The position numbers and the translations under genes are program-made. Shown here piece by piece: positions 15,891-25,100 of a stretch of DNA of 64,000 nt (position 1 is the stretch's first letter; every line of letters begins with the position of its first letter). Source of the DNA: JADZAI01 sp964390465 (GTDB lineage Bacteria > Pseudomonadota > Alphaproteobacteria > Micropepsales > Micropepsaceae); NCBI GenBank assembly GCA_964390465.1, contig CAYMIJ010000007.1:66996-130995 (forward strand), written 5' to 3'. The notes beneath the pieces are model-generated. The model was not told the DNA's origin. It did no database searches and worked only from the letters and a program-made list of their open reading frames with translations.

Positions 15891-17399
15891 GTGATCCCTG
15901 CTCGAAACGTCATTGTACTTCTGTTTGACAGCCTCAACCGGCACATGATGGGGGCTTATGGGGGGCGCGAGTTTTCAACGCCCAACTTTGATCGTTTCGC
16001 GGCCCGATCCATCCGTTTTGACAACCACTATGTCGGCGCTTTGCCCTGCATGCCTGCGCGTCACGACATTCTGTGCGGCGCGTGGGACTTCCTGTGGAAA
16101 GCGTGGGGTTCCGTAGAGCTGTGGGAAGATGGCATTGCAGCGCCGCTGAGCAAGGAAGGCGTCGTCAGCCAGCTCATCACCGACCATCCTCACCTGTTCG
16201 AAACTGGCGGCGAAAATTATCACGTCGATTTCACGGCATGGGACTATCAGCGCGGTCACGAGGGCGATGCCTGGAAAACAGCGCACGATCCAAGCTGGAC
16301 TGGTGCACCACTGTTCGGGCGCAAGGACATCCCCTATGACCGCTCGCGGGGATGGTTCTGGGGCGAGGCGGATTTTCCCGGGCCGCGCACGATGGCTTCG
16401 GCAGCGCAGTGGCTCAACGAGAATAGCGGGAAACACGATCGCTTTTTTTTATTCGTCGATGAGTTTGACCCGCACGAACCATTCGACACACCCGATCATT
16501 ACGCCCGACTGTACGATCCCGACTGGGATGGGCCACCTCTCATCTGGCCGCCTTATGGCAAGGACTGCGTGAAGAAGGGAATCATCTCCGAACGGGAAGG
16601 CCGCCAGATCCGTGCCCGGTATGGCGCAAAGCTGACCATGATTGATGCCTGGTTCGGCCGTGTGATGGATGCACTTGATCGCAATCATCTATGGGACGAC
16701 ACGCTCATCATCCTCACAACCGACCACGGCCATTATCTCGGCGAGAAGGATATCTGGGGCAAGCCCGGTGTGCCACTTTACCAGACTATCGCGCATATTC
16801 CGCTGATGGTCGCGGGGCCCGGGCTGAATCCGGGATCATGTCAGGCACTGACCACCAGCGTCGATCTCTTCGCCACCATCGTCGATCATTTCGACGCTGC
16901 GCGCCATGTGCGCCAGCGCACGCATGGCGCGTCCATTCTGCCTTTGCTCAGCGGAAAAGCGGAGAGGGTTCGCGACTATGTGCTGGCCGGTGTCTGGGGC
17001 CGCGAGGTGCATTACATCGACGGCATGCATAAACTGGCAAAGTCACCGGACGGCACCAACGCCCCCCTGCCCATGCTTTCGAACCGCTGGTCCACTATGC
17101 CAACGCATGTGCTGGGACGTGAGAGGGAACTGCCGCTGCCCGATGACCGCGCTGTGCTGGGGCGCATGCCGGGCAGTGCCGTCCCGGTGATCCATCAGAC
17201 ATGGCAAAGCGGTGATGCCGTGCCGTTTTGGGCATGGACCACCTTCAGTGGGGACCATCTCTACGATCTGAAACACGACCCCGACGAACAGCTCAATCTG
17301 AAAGATGCGCCCATCGCGGATGCGTTGATGGCGCGCCTCCGAGCCGCACTGAAAGAGGTGGAGGCACCTCTCGAACAGTTCGCCCGGCTTGGACTTTAG
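15891..17399 (+). CDS. Sulfatase family hydrolase
   Basis: 502 residues beginning with GTG at 15891 after AAGGTTGGA. NVIVLLFDSLNRHMMGAYGG contributes metal ligands. PCMPARHD (residues 52-59) carries the CxP(S/A)R signature whose Cys becomes formylglycine, and TDHGHYLGEKDIWGKPG holds the C-terminal metal ligands. No signal peptide is visible, so it should be cytoplasmic. The family includes choline sulfatases, phosphonate monoester hydrolases and glycan sulfatases; the substrate cannot be assigned. It diverges from the epimerase gene across about 240 bases. Confidence 0.87.
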   Translation: MIPARNVIVLLFDSLNRHMMGAYGGREFSTPNFDRFAARSIRFDNHYVGALPCMPARHDILCGAWDFLWKAWGSVELWEDGIAAPLSKEGVVSQLITDHPHLFETGGENYHVDFTAWDYQRGHEGDAWKTAHDPSWTGAPLFGRKDIPYDRSRGWFWGEADFPGPRTMASAAQWLNENSGKHDRFFLFVDEFDPHEPFDTPDHYARLYDPDWDGPPLIWPPYGKDCVKKGIISEREGRQIRARYGAKLTMIDAWFGRVMDALDRNHLWDDTLIILTTDHGHYLGEKDIWGKPGVPLYQTIAHIPLMVAGPGLNPGSCQALTTSVDLFATIVDHFDAARHVRQRTHGASILPLLSGKAERVRDYVLAGVWGREVHYIDGMHKLAKSPDGTNAPLPMLSNRWSTMPTHVLGRERELPLPDDRAVLGRMPGSAVPVIHQTWQSGDAVPFWAWTTFSGDHLYDLKHDPDEQLNLKDAPIADALMARLRAALKEVEAPLEQFARLGL

Positions 17400-17405
17400 C
17401 CTGGA

Positions 17406-18014
17406 TTACACGGCCAGTAGGGTCTCTTCTGCGAAGTCATAGTTCGCGAGACGGTTCAGGAAATTGGACGTGAAATCCAGCCGGGCATTGCGGAAGTCGA
17501 TGTAATAGGCGTGTTCCCACACATCGAGTGTCAGAAGCGGTGCGCCATCTCCTTTCGAGATCGGGCTTTCGGCATTGGCCGACTTCGTCACCTTCAGCTT
17601 CCCGTTCTTACCCAGCACCAGCCACGCCCAGCCGGACCCGAACTGCGAGACCGCGGCCTCCCGGAATGTCTTCTTGAACGCATCGACGCTACCGAAGTCG
17701 CGCGAAATCTTCTTCTTCAGCTCTGAGGGCATCCTGCCCCCATCCGGCGACAGGGAATTCCAGAAAAAGCTGTGATTGAAGTGCTGCCCGGCATTGTTGA
17801 ACAGCTTTTCCTTCGAGGGCTTGCCGGCGCTGAGCGCGATGAGCTGTTCGACCGTCCTGTCCTTCAGCTTCACATCTTCGGCAACGATGGCGTTGAGGTC
17901 ATCGACATATTTCCTGTGATGCTTGCCATGGTGATAGCTGAAGGTCTCGGCGGACATGCCCCTGTCTTCCAGCGCTTCAGCGGAAAATGGCAGCTTCGGA
18001 AGTGTGAATGGCAT
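17406..18014 (-). CDS. sodB: Superoxide dismutase [Fe]
   Basis: 202 residues from the ATG at 18014, which follows GGAG by 5 bases. Metal ligands lie in YHHGKHHRKYV, NHSFFWNSL and DVWEHAYYIDFRNAR, the last being the family signature. A Gln in NNAGQHFNHSFFW is in the position typical of iron enzymes. The open frame extends upstream to 18230, but the additional part matches nothing. No signal peptide, so cytoplasmic. It ends 6 bases from the convergent sulfatase gene. Confidence 0.95.
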   Translation of the reverse strand: MPFTLPKLPFSAEALEDRGMSAETFSYHHGKHHRKYVDDLNAIVAEDVKLKDRTVEQLIALSAGKPSKEKLFNNAGQHFNHSFFWNSLSPDGGRMPSELKKKISRDFGSVDAFKKTFREAAVSQFGSGWAWLVLGKNGKLKVTKSANAESPISKGDGAPLLTLDVWEHAYYIDFRNARLDFTSNFLNRLANYDFAEETLLAV

Positions 18015-18090
18015 GATCGCTCCGGCACAGGACGTGGATGTAAATAGTAACACCATCGCAACGCGGCCGGCCGCGGATGGTTCCCCGGTT

Positions 18091-18522
18091 TCAGATATCG
18101 TGCGTCGGCCTGCCCCGTGCGGTCCATGGCACGGTGACATCATCGAGATGCATCTCCAGCGCCTCAACGCTGAGGGCGATGGTGGCGCCTCCAGAAAAGC
18201 GCAGGGAAAGCGACCCGCCACACACGCCATCGGGCTCGAACGTCATGGCCAGCAACGAAAGCACCACCTCTTTCGCCTCTTGGTCCACATGCGCAACCCG
18301 CGCCCCTGTAACACCCTCGACCCTCAGGGCTGAGCGCACACGCCTCCCCCGCCCTCGGGCGCCCGCTTCCTCCCAGCGATAACGGTTGAGAATCAGCACG
18401 AAACGGCGCGCTTTGGGCAGGAAGGCGATGTCGCCCACTTTGACCACGGCGTCCTGCAGCAACGCTGAAAATGCGCCAAGATCCGCCGCATCTTCCGCAA
18501 CGAAATGAAGCGCCGGTGTCAT
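18091..18522 (-). CDS. DUF2948 family protein
   Basis: 143 residues. LQDAVVKVGDIAFLPKARRF, LNRYRWEEA, SLLAMTFEP and LEMHLDDVTVPW are recognisable DUF2948 blocks. The family is alphaproteobacterial and of unknown function; it is often found near hisD and murA, which is not the case here. The start overlaps the small upstream reading frame by 4 bases. Confidence 0.85.
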   Translation of the reverse strand: MTPALHFVAEDAADLGAFSALLQDAVVKVGDIAFLPKARRFVLILNRYRWEEAGARGRGRRVRSALRVEGVTGARVAHVDQEAKEVVLSLLAMTFEPDGVCGGSLSLRFSGGATIALSVEALEMHLDDVTVPWTARGRPTHDI

Positions 18523-18707
18523 GAATCGGGATGTCCATCAGGATCAGCCCGGTCTGACGGCAAAACCTGCGCGACAGGCGCGTCGGCGGCGCGGGACTGC
18601 GCCTTGCGCCGTCTGAGGTTCGCCTTCAGTGCCTCGGCCTGACGGCGCTCGCGGATGTCGCATTCGTTGGGCATCGGCATCAGATAGGGGCTGGATATAA
18701 AAAGCAC
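18519..18707 (-). CDS. Small basic hypothetical protein
   Basis: Up to 62 residues from a GTG at 18707; in-frame ATGs at 18680 and 18674 are alternatives and no start has a strong ribosome site. The core ERRQAEALKANLRRRKAQSR is a charged helix seen in small proteins next to other alphaproteobacterial housekeeping genes. It overlaps DUF2948 by 4 bases, which supports translation. Function unknown. Confidence 0.6.
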   Translation of the reverse strand: MLFISSPYLMPMPNECDIRERRQAEALKANLRRRKAQSRAADAPVAQVLPSDRADPDGHPDS

Positions 18708-18762
18708 CAGTGCCCTTTGCGCGGCTGGCGGCTTCCTGTATAGAGCCCCCCTTCCGAAACGG

Positions 18763-18837
<75 letters not shown>

Positions 18838-18856
18838 TTTGCATGGGTTCGGATAT

Positions 18857-19615
18857 TCAGCGACGTTTGAACCCCGGCGCTCGCTTTTCCAGAAATGCGG
18901 CGACGGCCTCGCGGTGATCAAGACTACTGACCAACCCAGCCAGTTCGTCCGATGTGTGCGGAGCATCTCCGCCCCCCATTGCCGAATTAGACTGACGCTT
19001 GGCTGCCTCTACGGCCAGTGGACTGCGCGACGCGATGCGTTCAGCCAGAGTCAGGGCCGCCGACAATAGACTGTCAGGCTCACACAGCGCCGCAACCAAA
19101 CCGCAGTCCAATGCCTGCGCAGCACTCACGGGCAATCCGGTCAGCAGCATGGACTTGGCAGGCGCCAAACCAATCAGTCGTGGCAGACGGTGTACGCTCG
19201 CCATCAATCCGATGTTGACGCCCGAAGCTGCGAACTGAGCACGTGGTGTCGCGAAACGGATATCACAGGCCAGCGCCAGTTCCATCCCGCCGCCCATGGC
19301 AGGACCATCAATGGCAGCAATGACAGGTACGCGGCATCCCTCAACACAGTCATAGAGCGCATGGAACTGTGCGAGCCTCTCCATCATGCGTTCGTGGGTA
19401 GCTGCGGCAACCTCTTTCAGATCATCGCCACCGCTGAATACACCGTGCGCACCTGTCAGCACGATCGCCCGCGTGGCTTCATTTTTTTCAGCCTCAGAAA
19501 AAGCGGTGATAAGCGCCTGTCGCGTTGCATCACCGAGTGCATTGACCGGGGCATTATCGATTTCGACCAAAACCACATGAGGCATGGGGGAATGGCAGCG
19601 GACCGTCTGTGTCAT
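18857..19615 (-). CDS. Enoyl-CoA hydratase/isomerase (crotonase) family protein
   Basis: 252 residues of crotonase fold. The first oxyanion-hole block is FSGGDDLKE; the second is GPAMGGGMELALACDIRFA with the usual first catalytic Glu. The second Glu of hydratases (in FGQPEINLG) is replaced: the segment here reads FAASGVNIGLM. Such enzymes are often isomerases, thioesterases or of unknown activity rather than hydratases. A conserved LPRLIG follows. The gene is monocistronic between tRNA-Thr and the divergent terC-like gene. Confidence 0.85.
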   Translation of the reverse strand: MTQTVRCHSPMPHVVLVEIDNAPVNALGDATRQALITAFSEAEKNEATRAIVLTGAHGVFSGGDDLKEVAAATHERMMERLAQFHALYDCVEGCRVPVIAAIDGPAMGGGMELALACDIRFATPRAQFAASGVNIGLMASVHRLPRLIGLAPAKSMLLTGLPVSAAQALDCGLVAALCEPDSLLSAALTLAERIASRSPLAVEAAKRQSNSAMGGGDAPHTSDELAGLVSSLDHREAVAAFLEKRAPGFKRR

Positions 19616-19704
19616 AGGCGCACATGGGCGCGACTAACAAAGGGCGTCAAGACGCCGTCCAATTTCCCTTGATCGCCTTTGCCTCTCACAGGTAAGCATG
19701 CACC

Positions 19705-20457
19705 ATGCTTAACCTTCTGTCTGATCCAAATGCTTGGGCCGCCTTGCTGTCGCTGACGGCGCTCGAAATCGTGCTGGGTATCGACAATGTGATTTTCCTG
19801 TCGATCGTGTCAGCTAAGCTGCCGAAAGAGCAACAAAAACCTGCGCGCCGCATCGGCCTGATGCTGGCTTTGCTGATGCGCATCGGCCTGTTGATGTTGA
19901 TTACGTGGATTCAGAGACTGGAAACACCGATTTTTTCGGTAAATGGCTTCGGGCTTTCGTGGCGCGACGTTATCCTTATCGGCGGCGGCTTTTTCCTGCT
20001 CTACAAGGGCACCACGGAAATCCATCATATGATGGAAGGCAAGGACGAAGCGCATCATACATCGGCAAGGAAAGCTGCTTTTTCAGCCATCATCATGCAG
20101 ATCGTCATTCTGGACGTAGTGTTTTCGCTCGATTCGGTCCTGACCGCCGTCGCCATGGCACCGGGGATGATTGAGGTGATGGTACTGGCAGTGGTCATTT
20201 CAATGGCCGTCATGCTGCTGGCATCGGAACCAGTGGCAGCTTTTGTGAACAGACACCCTTCCGTGAAGATGCTGGCGCTCACTTTCCTCATTCTGGTTGG
20301 CATGACCCTGGTGGCTGATGGCTTCCACTATCACATCGAACGCGGCTTCATTTACGCGGCGATCGCCTTCTCAGTAGCAGTGGAAACCCTCAATCTAATT
20401 GCTGCGGGGCGCCGCAAGCGCCGCAACGGCGAAGGCGAGAGCGGCGAAGGCGTTTGA
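19705..20457 (+). CDS. TerC family integral membrane protein
   Basis: 250 residues with about seven hydrophobic segments. LTALEIVLGIDNVIFLSIV and ILDVVFSLDSVLTAVAM carry the paired Asp residues of TerC proteins, which are thought to move metals such as manganese or to give tellurite resistance. The loop TTEIHHMMEGKDEAHH is rich in His and acidic residues. The gene overlaps the ExoD-like gene by 4 bases, so the two are co-expressed. The transported ion is not determined. Confidence 0.9.
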   Translation: MLNLLSDPNAWAALLSLTALEIVLGIDNVIFLSIVSAKLPKEQQKPARRIGLMLALLMRIGLLMLITWIQRLETPIFSVNGFGLSWRDVILIGGGFFLLYKGTTEIHHMMEGKDEAHHTSARKAAFSAIIMQIVILDVVFSLDSVLTAVAMAPGMIEVMVLAVVISMAVMLLASEPVAAFVNRHPSVKMLALTFLILVGMTLVADGFHYHIERGFIYAAIAFSVAVETLNLIAAGRRKRRNGEGESGEGV

Positions 20458-21080
20458 AAGCGGCGCAACCGATCAGGCCTGAAGACGTCCCTCTCGTTCA
20501 GGCCATGCTGCATCTTCTGGACGGCAAGGCCGGTCAGGATGTGGCCTTGGGCGAGCTGGTTGCCGGCATGGGCGCCCGCGGCTTCGGATTCTGCCTTATC
20601 GTATTCGGCCTGATGGCTGCAATTTCCCTGCCTGGCGTCGGGTCGTTGATGGGCGCGCCGCTGATCTTGTTCGCGGCACAGATGATCTGGGGCCTGAAAC
20701 AGCCATGGGTGCCCCAGTTTCTGGCCCGCCGTACGATATCTGCCGACGCGGCAAAGCGCACCCTCCAAAAAGGGGAGCGGTGGCTCAGCAAGCTTGAGAT
20801 ATTTGCCAAGCCCCGCGCCTCATGGCTAACAGCAGAGCCCTTTCAGCGCCTCGCGGGGATTTTCTGCCTGCTTCTAGCAGGCGTCATTCTCATGCCCGGC
20901 CCCTTCACCAACAACCCACCCGGCATCGCCATCACACTGATCGGCTTTGCGTTGGCTGAGCGCGATGGCATGCTGATGCTCATCGCGCTGGCGGTCTCCG
21001 TGCTGGCCTTCATACTGGGCCTTTCGGCGTTTATCGCTGTGGCGCTGGCGATCTGGGCCTGGGCCAGCGGCGAGTTCTGA
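20454..21080 (+). CDS. ExoD-type exopolysaccharide/membrane protein
   Basis: 208 residues starting with TTG at 20454, inside the TGA stop of the TerC gene. GARGFGFCLIVFGLMAAI, SLPGVGSLMGAPLILFAAQ and the distal hydrophobic segments match ExoD, named for succinoglycan defects and alkali sensitivity in rhizobia. It has about four membrane segments. Its biochemical role is unknown even in well-studied members. The overlap with TerC suggests a shared membrane or ion function. Confidence 0.85.
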   Translation: MKAAQPIRPEDVPLVQAMLHLLDGKAGQDVALGELVAGMGARGFGFCLIVFGLMAAISLPGVGSLMGAPLILFAAQMIWGLKQPWVPQFLARRTISADAAKRTLQKGERWLSKLEIFAKPRASWLTAEPFQRLAGIFCLLLAGVILMPGPFTNNPPGIAITLIGFALAERDGMLMLIALAVSVLAFILGLSAFIAVALAIWAWASGEF

Positions 21081-21083
21081 GGC

Positions 21084-22139
21084 TCAGGCGGCTTTTCTGG
21101 CTTTGGCCGCATCGATACGGGCGCGCGCAATCCGGTCAGCAACCTGATGTGTGGGGAGGTTCTCAGCCTTTGCTGCTTCGAAAACCTCAGTCAATGTCGC
21201 ACCGATGTGTTCGGTGCGCACTCGAATGTCGTCATCGCTCCAGTCGTACATCTGACCGCACACGCGAATGATGCCGCCACCATTGATGACATAATCGGGC
21301 GCGTAAAGAATGCCGCGCTCCAGCAAGGCTGCGCCATGCTGTGCAGGGCGTGCGAGCTGGTTGTTGGCGCCGCCCGCGACAATCTTCACCTTGAGTTCGG
21401 GAATGGTCTGATCGTTGAGAATGGCCCCAAGCGCACAGGGGGCAAAAACATCCGCTTCACTTGCATGAATCATGTCCGGTGCCACGACCGCTGCATCCAG
21501 TGTTTCCCTGGCGCGTCTCAGATTGGCGTCGTTCACGTCGGCAACAATCAGCTTCGCGCCAGCGTTCTTCAGGTGGCGGGCCGTGTCGTAGCCGACATTG
21601 CCGACGCCCTGCACGGCCACGCGTAAACCCTTTAGATCATCCGTCCCAAGCGCCGCTTTCACTGCCGCCTTGATGCCACAGAACACACCCCATGCAGTCA
21701 TGGGCGAGGGGTCACCACCAGTCCTGCCCCGCTGCGCATAACCGGCAACATGCTGGGTCACCGCAGCGATGGTTTCCATGTCGGCTTCTGTCATGCCGAC
21801 ATCCATCGCGGTGACATAACGACCGTTCAGGCTGTCCACCGCGCGACCATGCGCGCGCATGATCTCGGCTGACTTTTGTGTACGGGCATCGCCGATGATG
21901 ACAGCCTTGCCACCACCCAGAGGCAGCTCAGCCATCGCATTCTTGTAAGACATGCCCTTCGACAGACGTAGAGCATCGGTCAGGGCGGCATCGGCACTGG
22001 CGTATGGCCACATGCGCGTGCCGCCACAGGCCGGGCCAAGGGTTGAGTCATGAACGGCGATAAGGCCGCGATAGCCGCTCGCCTTGTCAAAAAACCAGTT
22101 GACGGATTCATGGCCGTCAAAATCCGGCATGTCGAACAT
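21084..22139 (-). CDS. ldh: Leucine dehydrogenase-type Glu/Leu/Phe/Val dehydrogenase
   Basis: 351 residues. The catalytic Lys sits in ELPLGGGKAVI, the second in GMSYKNAMA, and the NAD fold in VAVQGVGNVGYDTARHL. Length and the short N-terminus fit leucine/valine dehydrogenases rather than glutamate dehydrogenases. It deaminates branched-chain amino acids to 2-oxo acids with NAD. AGGAGA lies 7 bases before the ATG. It starts 14 bases after the 2-oxoacid oxidoreductase gene, so the two probably form one operon: deamination, then oxidative decarboxylation. Confidence 0.88.
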   Translation of the reverse strand: MFDMPDFDGHESVNWFFDKASGYRGLIAVHDSTLGPACGGTRMWPYASADAALTDALRLSKGMSYKNAMAELPLGGGKAVIIGDARTQKSAEIMRAHGRAVDSLNGRYVTAMDVGMTEADMETIAAVTQHVAGYAQRGRTGGDPSPMTAWGVFCGIKAAVKAALGTDDLKGLRVAVQGVGNVGYDTARHLKNAGAKLIVADVNDANLRRARETLDAAVVAPDMIHASEADVFAPCALGAILNDQTIPELKVKIVAGGANNQLARPAQHGAALLERGILYAPDYVINGGGIIRVCGQMYDWSDDDIRVRTEHIGATLTEVFEAAKAENLPTHQVADRIARARIDAAKARKAA

Positions 22140-22153
22140 TGAATGTCTCCTGA

Positions 22154-25100
22154 TTACTCGGCAGCGTGAAGGACTGCAGTATTCTGAGGCGCACGGAAAC
22201 GCCCCAGCATAGCCGCCTCACGCTCCTTGGCCTTCTTCACATTGCCTTCCTTGATGAAGCCATACCCTTTTATCTCCATCGGCACGGCAGCGATCTGGCA
22301 GGCAAGCTGATGATTGGAAGGCTGAAGTCCGCTGATCAACTCATTGACGACGGCCTCGTACTCGACGATCAGGCTGCGCTCCATACGGCGCTCTGCGGTG
22401 CGGCCAAAAATATCGAACCTACCGCCGCGCAGACCTTTCATCCGCGCCATGAGGCGATAGGCGATCATCATCCAAGGACCGAGGGTCATTTTCTTCGGCC
22501 GTCCAGTGGCCTGGTCGATCTTAGCGAAAAGCGGCGGCGAAAGATGGAAGCGCAACGCCTTTACATCGCGGAACTCTTCACGCACGCGTTTTTCAAATGC
22601 CCCGTTCGTGAACAGACGGGCGACTTCATACTCATCCTTATAGGCAAGCAGCTTGGTATAGGCTTTCGCCACCGCAATCGTCAGCGCATCGCTGCCGGGC
22701 TTCACGGCCAATTCAGCGACGCTAACTTTGCCCACTAGTGTGGTCATCTTAGCGGCATAAGCAGCGTTCTGATACTTAGTCAGCAGCGCGGCGCGCCGCT
22801 TGACAATCTCATCTAGCGTCACAGCTATATCAGGCGCGTCATTCTGCGTCAGGCCGGCAAGTTTCAAGGCGGCATCAAGATCGTGTGCTGCAAGGCGGCC
22901 ATAGCGGAAGGCGAGCTGATTCTTCTTTACTTCTGCGCCATTCAGATCGATGGCCTTCATCATGGCCTCTTCACTGACCGGCACTGCGCCAAACTGATAG
23001 GCTGCGCCCATCAGCAACATGTTAGAGAAAATCGTGTCCCCCAGAAGACGGGTCGCTAGTTCGTCTGCCGGGATTACCGACATTGAAGCGCTATTATCGC
23101 GGATGCGCTTCTTCATGGCGACCGTGTCGTAGTCGATCGTACTGTTAGTCACGAAGGCGGCGGTCGGCGACAGGTCAGCATTGATGACAGCTCGGGTGCG
23201 CCGCTCGTCGCTGGCGTCGATGGTTTCGGGCTTTGCGGCGACGACCATGTCGCAACCAAGCACGAGGTCTGCGGTCGCCGTTGCGACGCGCGGGCCGTGA
23301 ATACGCACCTTGCCATCTGCCACGCGAACAAAAGACGAAACACCGCCACCTTTCTGCGCCAGCCCCATCATATCGAGTACTGTGGCAGCCTTGCCCTCCA
23401 TATGGGCGGCTGTTCCGAGAATGGCGCCAAGAGACGTGACGCCCGTGCCACCAATGCCAGTGATGACCACGTTGAATGTGTCAGCAGCGAGTTCCGGAAG
23501 TGATGGCTGGGGGATAGCTGCAAAATCAGGCAGCTTTGGAACAGGCCGTGCGCGCACGCTCGCGCCCTCCAGCGTGACGAAGCTGGGGCAGAAGCCTTTG
23601 ATGCAGCTGAAGTCCTTGTTACAGTTGCTCTGATTAATCGTGCGCTTGCGGCCAAGCTCGGTTTCCAGCGGCTCGACGGCGATGCAGTTCGACTGCACCG
23701 AACAATCGCCGCAGCCCTCGCAGACCTCTTCGTTGATCAGAATGCGCTTCGGCGGATCTTCCATCAGCTTGCGCTTGCGGCGACGGCGCTTCTCGGCAGC
23801 GCAGGTCTGATCGTAAACGATAGCTGTGACGCCTGTTTCTTCAGCCAGCTCGCGTTGCAGGGCATCCATTTCGTCGCGATGACGATAATAGAGCTGATGT
23901 GGAAATGCGCCGCGCGGATATTTGTCGATGTCGTCACTGACGAGCACGATTTTCCCCACGCCTTCGGCATAAAGCTGGCGCAGCAGCAGATCGAGCGGCA
24001 GTGCGCCATCGACCGGCTGGCCGCCCGTCATCGCCACCGCATCGTTGTAGAGCAGCTTGTAGGTGATGTTCGCCTTCGCGCTCACCGCCTGACGGATGGC
24101 CAGCACACCGGAATGGAAATAGGTGCCATCACCCAGATTGGCGAAAACATGCTTCTTGGTGGTGAACGGTGCAGCACCGATCCATGGCACGCCCTCGCCA
24201 CCCATCTGGGTGAACATGGTTGTCTGCCGTTCGGGCATGCGTGTCACCATGTAGTGACAGCCAATGCCGGCCAGTGCTGTCATGCCATCCGGCACCTTGG
24301 TTGAGGTGTTGTGCGGACAGCCCGAACAATAGAACGGCACGCGCTCATGAATCGCTGTCATCGCCTGTGTGGCGCGGGTTTTGGCTTCGATACGCGCGAG
24401 ATCACGCTCCATCAACTGTGTCCAGCTTTCACGCGGGATCAGACGTGATAAAGCCACCGCAATCTGCGCTGCATTCAGGTCAAGTGTCTGACGCAGCAGT
24501 GGTTTCCCTTCCAGATCGTATTTTCCGATCACGCGCGGACGGCGCCGTTCCGGCAGATCGAAGATCGCGCTCTTGAACTGTGTCTCGATGAAGTCGCGCT
24601 TTTCCTCGATGACAATGACGATTTCCAGGCCATCAGCGAACCGTCGAACGGCCTCGTCGTCGATCGGCCAAGGCATACCGACCTTGAAAACACGCAATCC
24701 CATGCCAGCGATTTCGCGATTGCCAATACCCATGTCGAGAAAGGCCTGACGCAGATCGAGATAGGACTTGCCACTGGCAACAATGCCGATGCGCGCCATC
24801 GGGCTGTCGAGCACCACGCGGTTCAGCACATTCTCGCGGGCGAAGGCGATGGCCGCCGCTTTCTTATGCAGACGCAGGCGTTCTTCCTGCGCCGTGGGCG
24901 TATCCTGCAGGCGGATCGAAAGCCCGTCAGCTGGTATCACGAAGTTCTGAGGATTGCGGATCTGCACCCGGTCAGGCGCGACATCGACCGTGGCCGATGC
25001 GTCCATGTTCTCGGCCAGTGTAATCATCGCCGTCCACGCACCGGTGAAGCGGCTCATGGCCCAGCCATAAAGACCGTAGTCGAGCACTTCCTGAATGCCC

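Noticed and set aside
18014..18230. N-terminal extension of superoxide dismutase
   Set aside because: The ATG at 18014 has a good ribosome site and matches the family start; the upstream part overlaps the DUF2948 gene in another frame.
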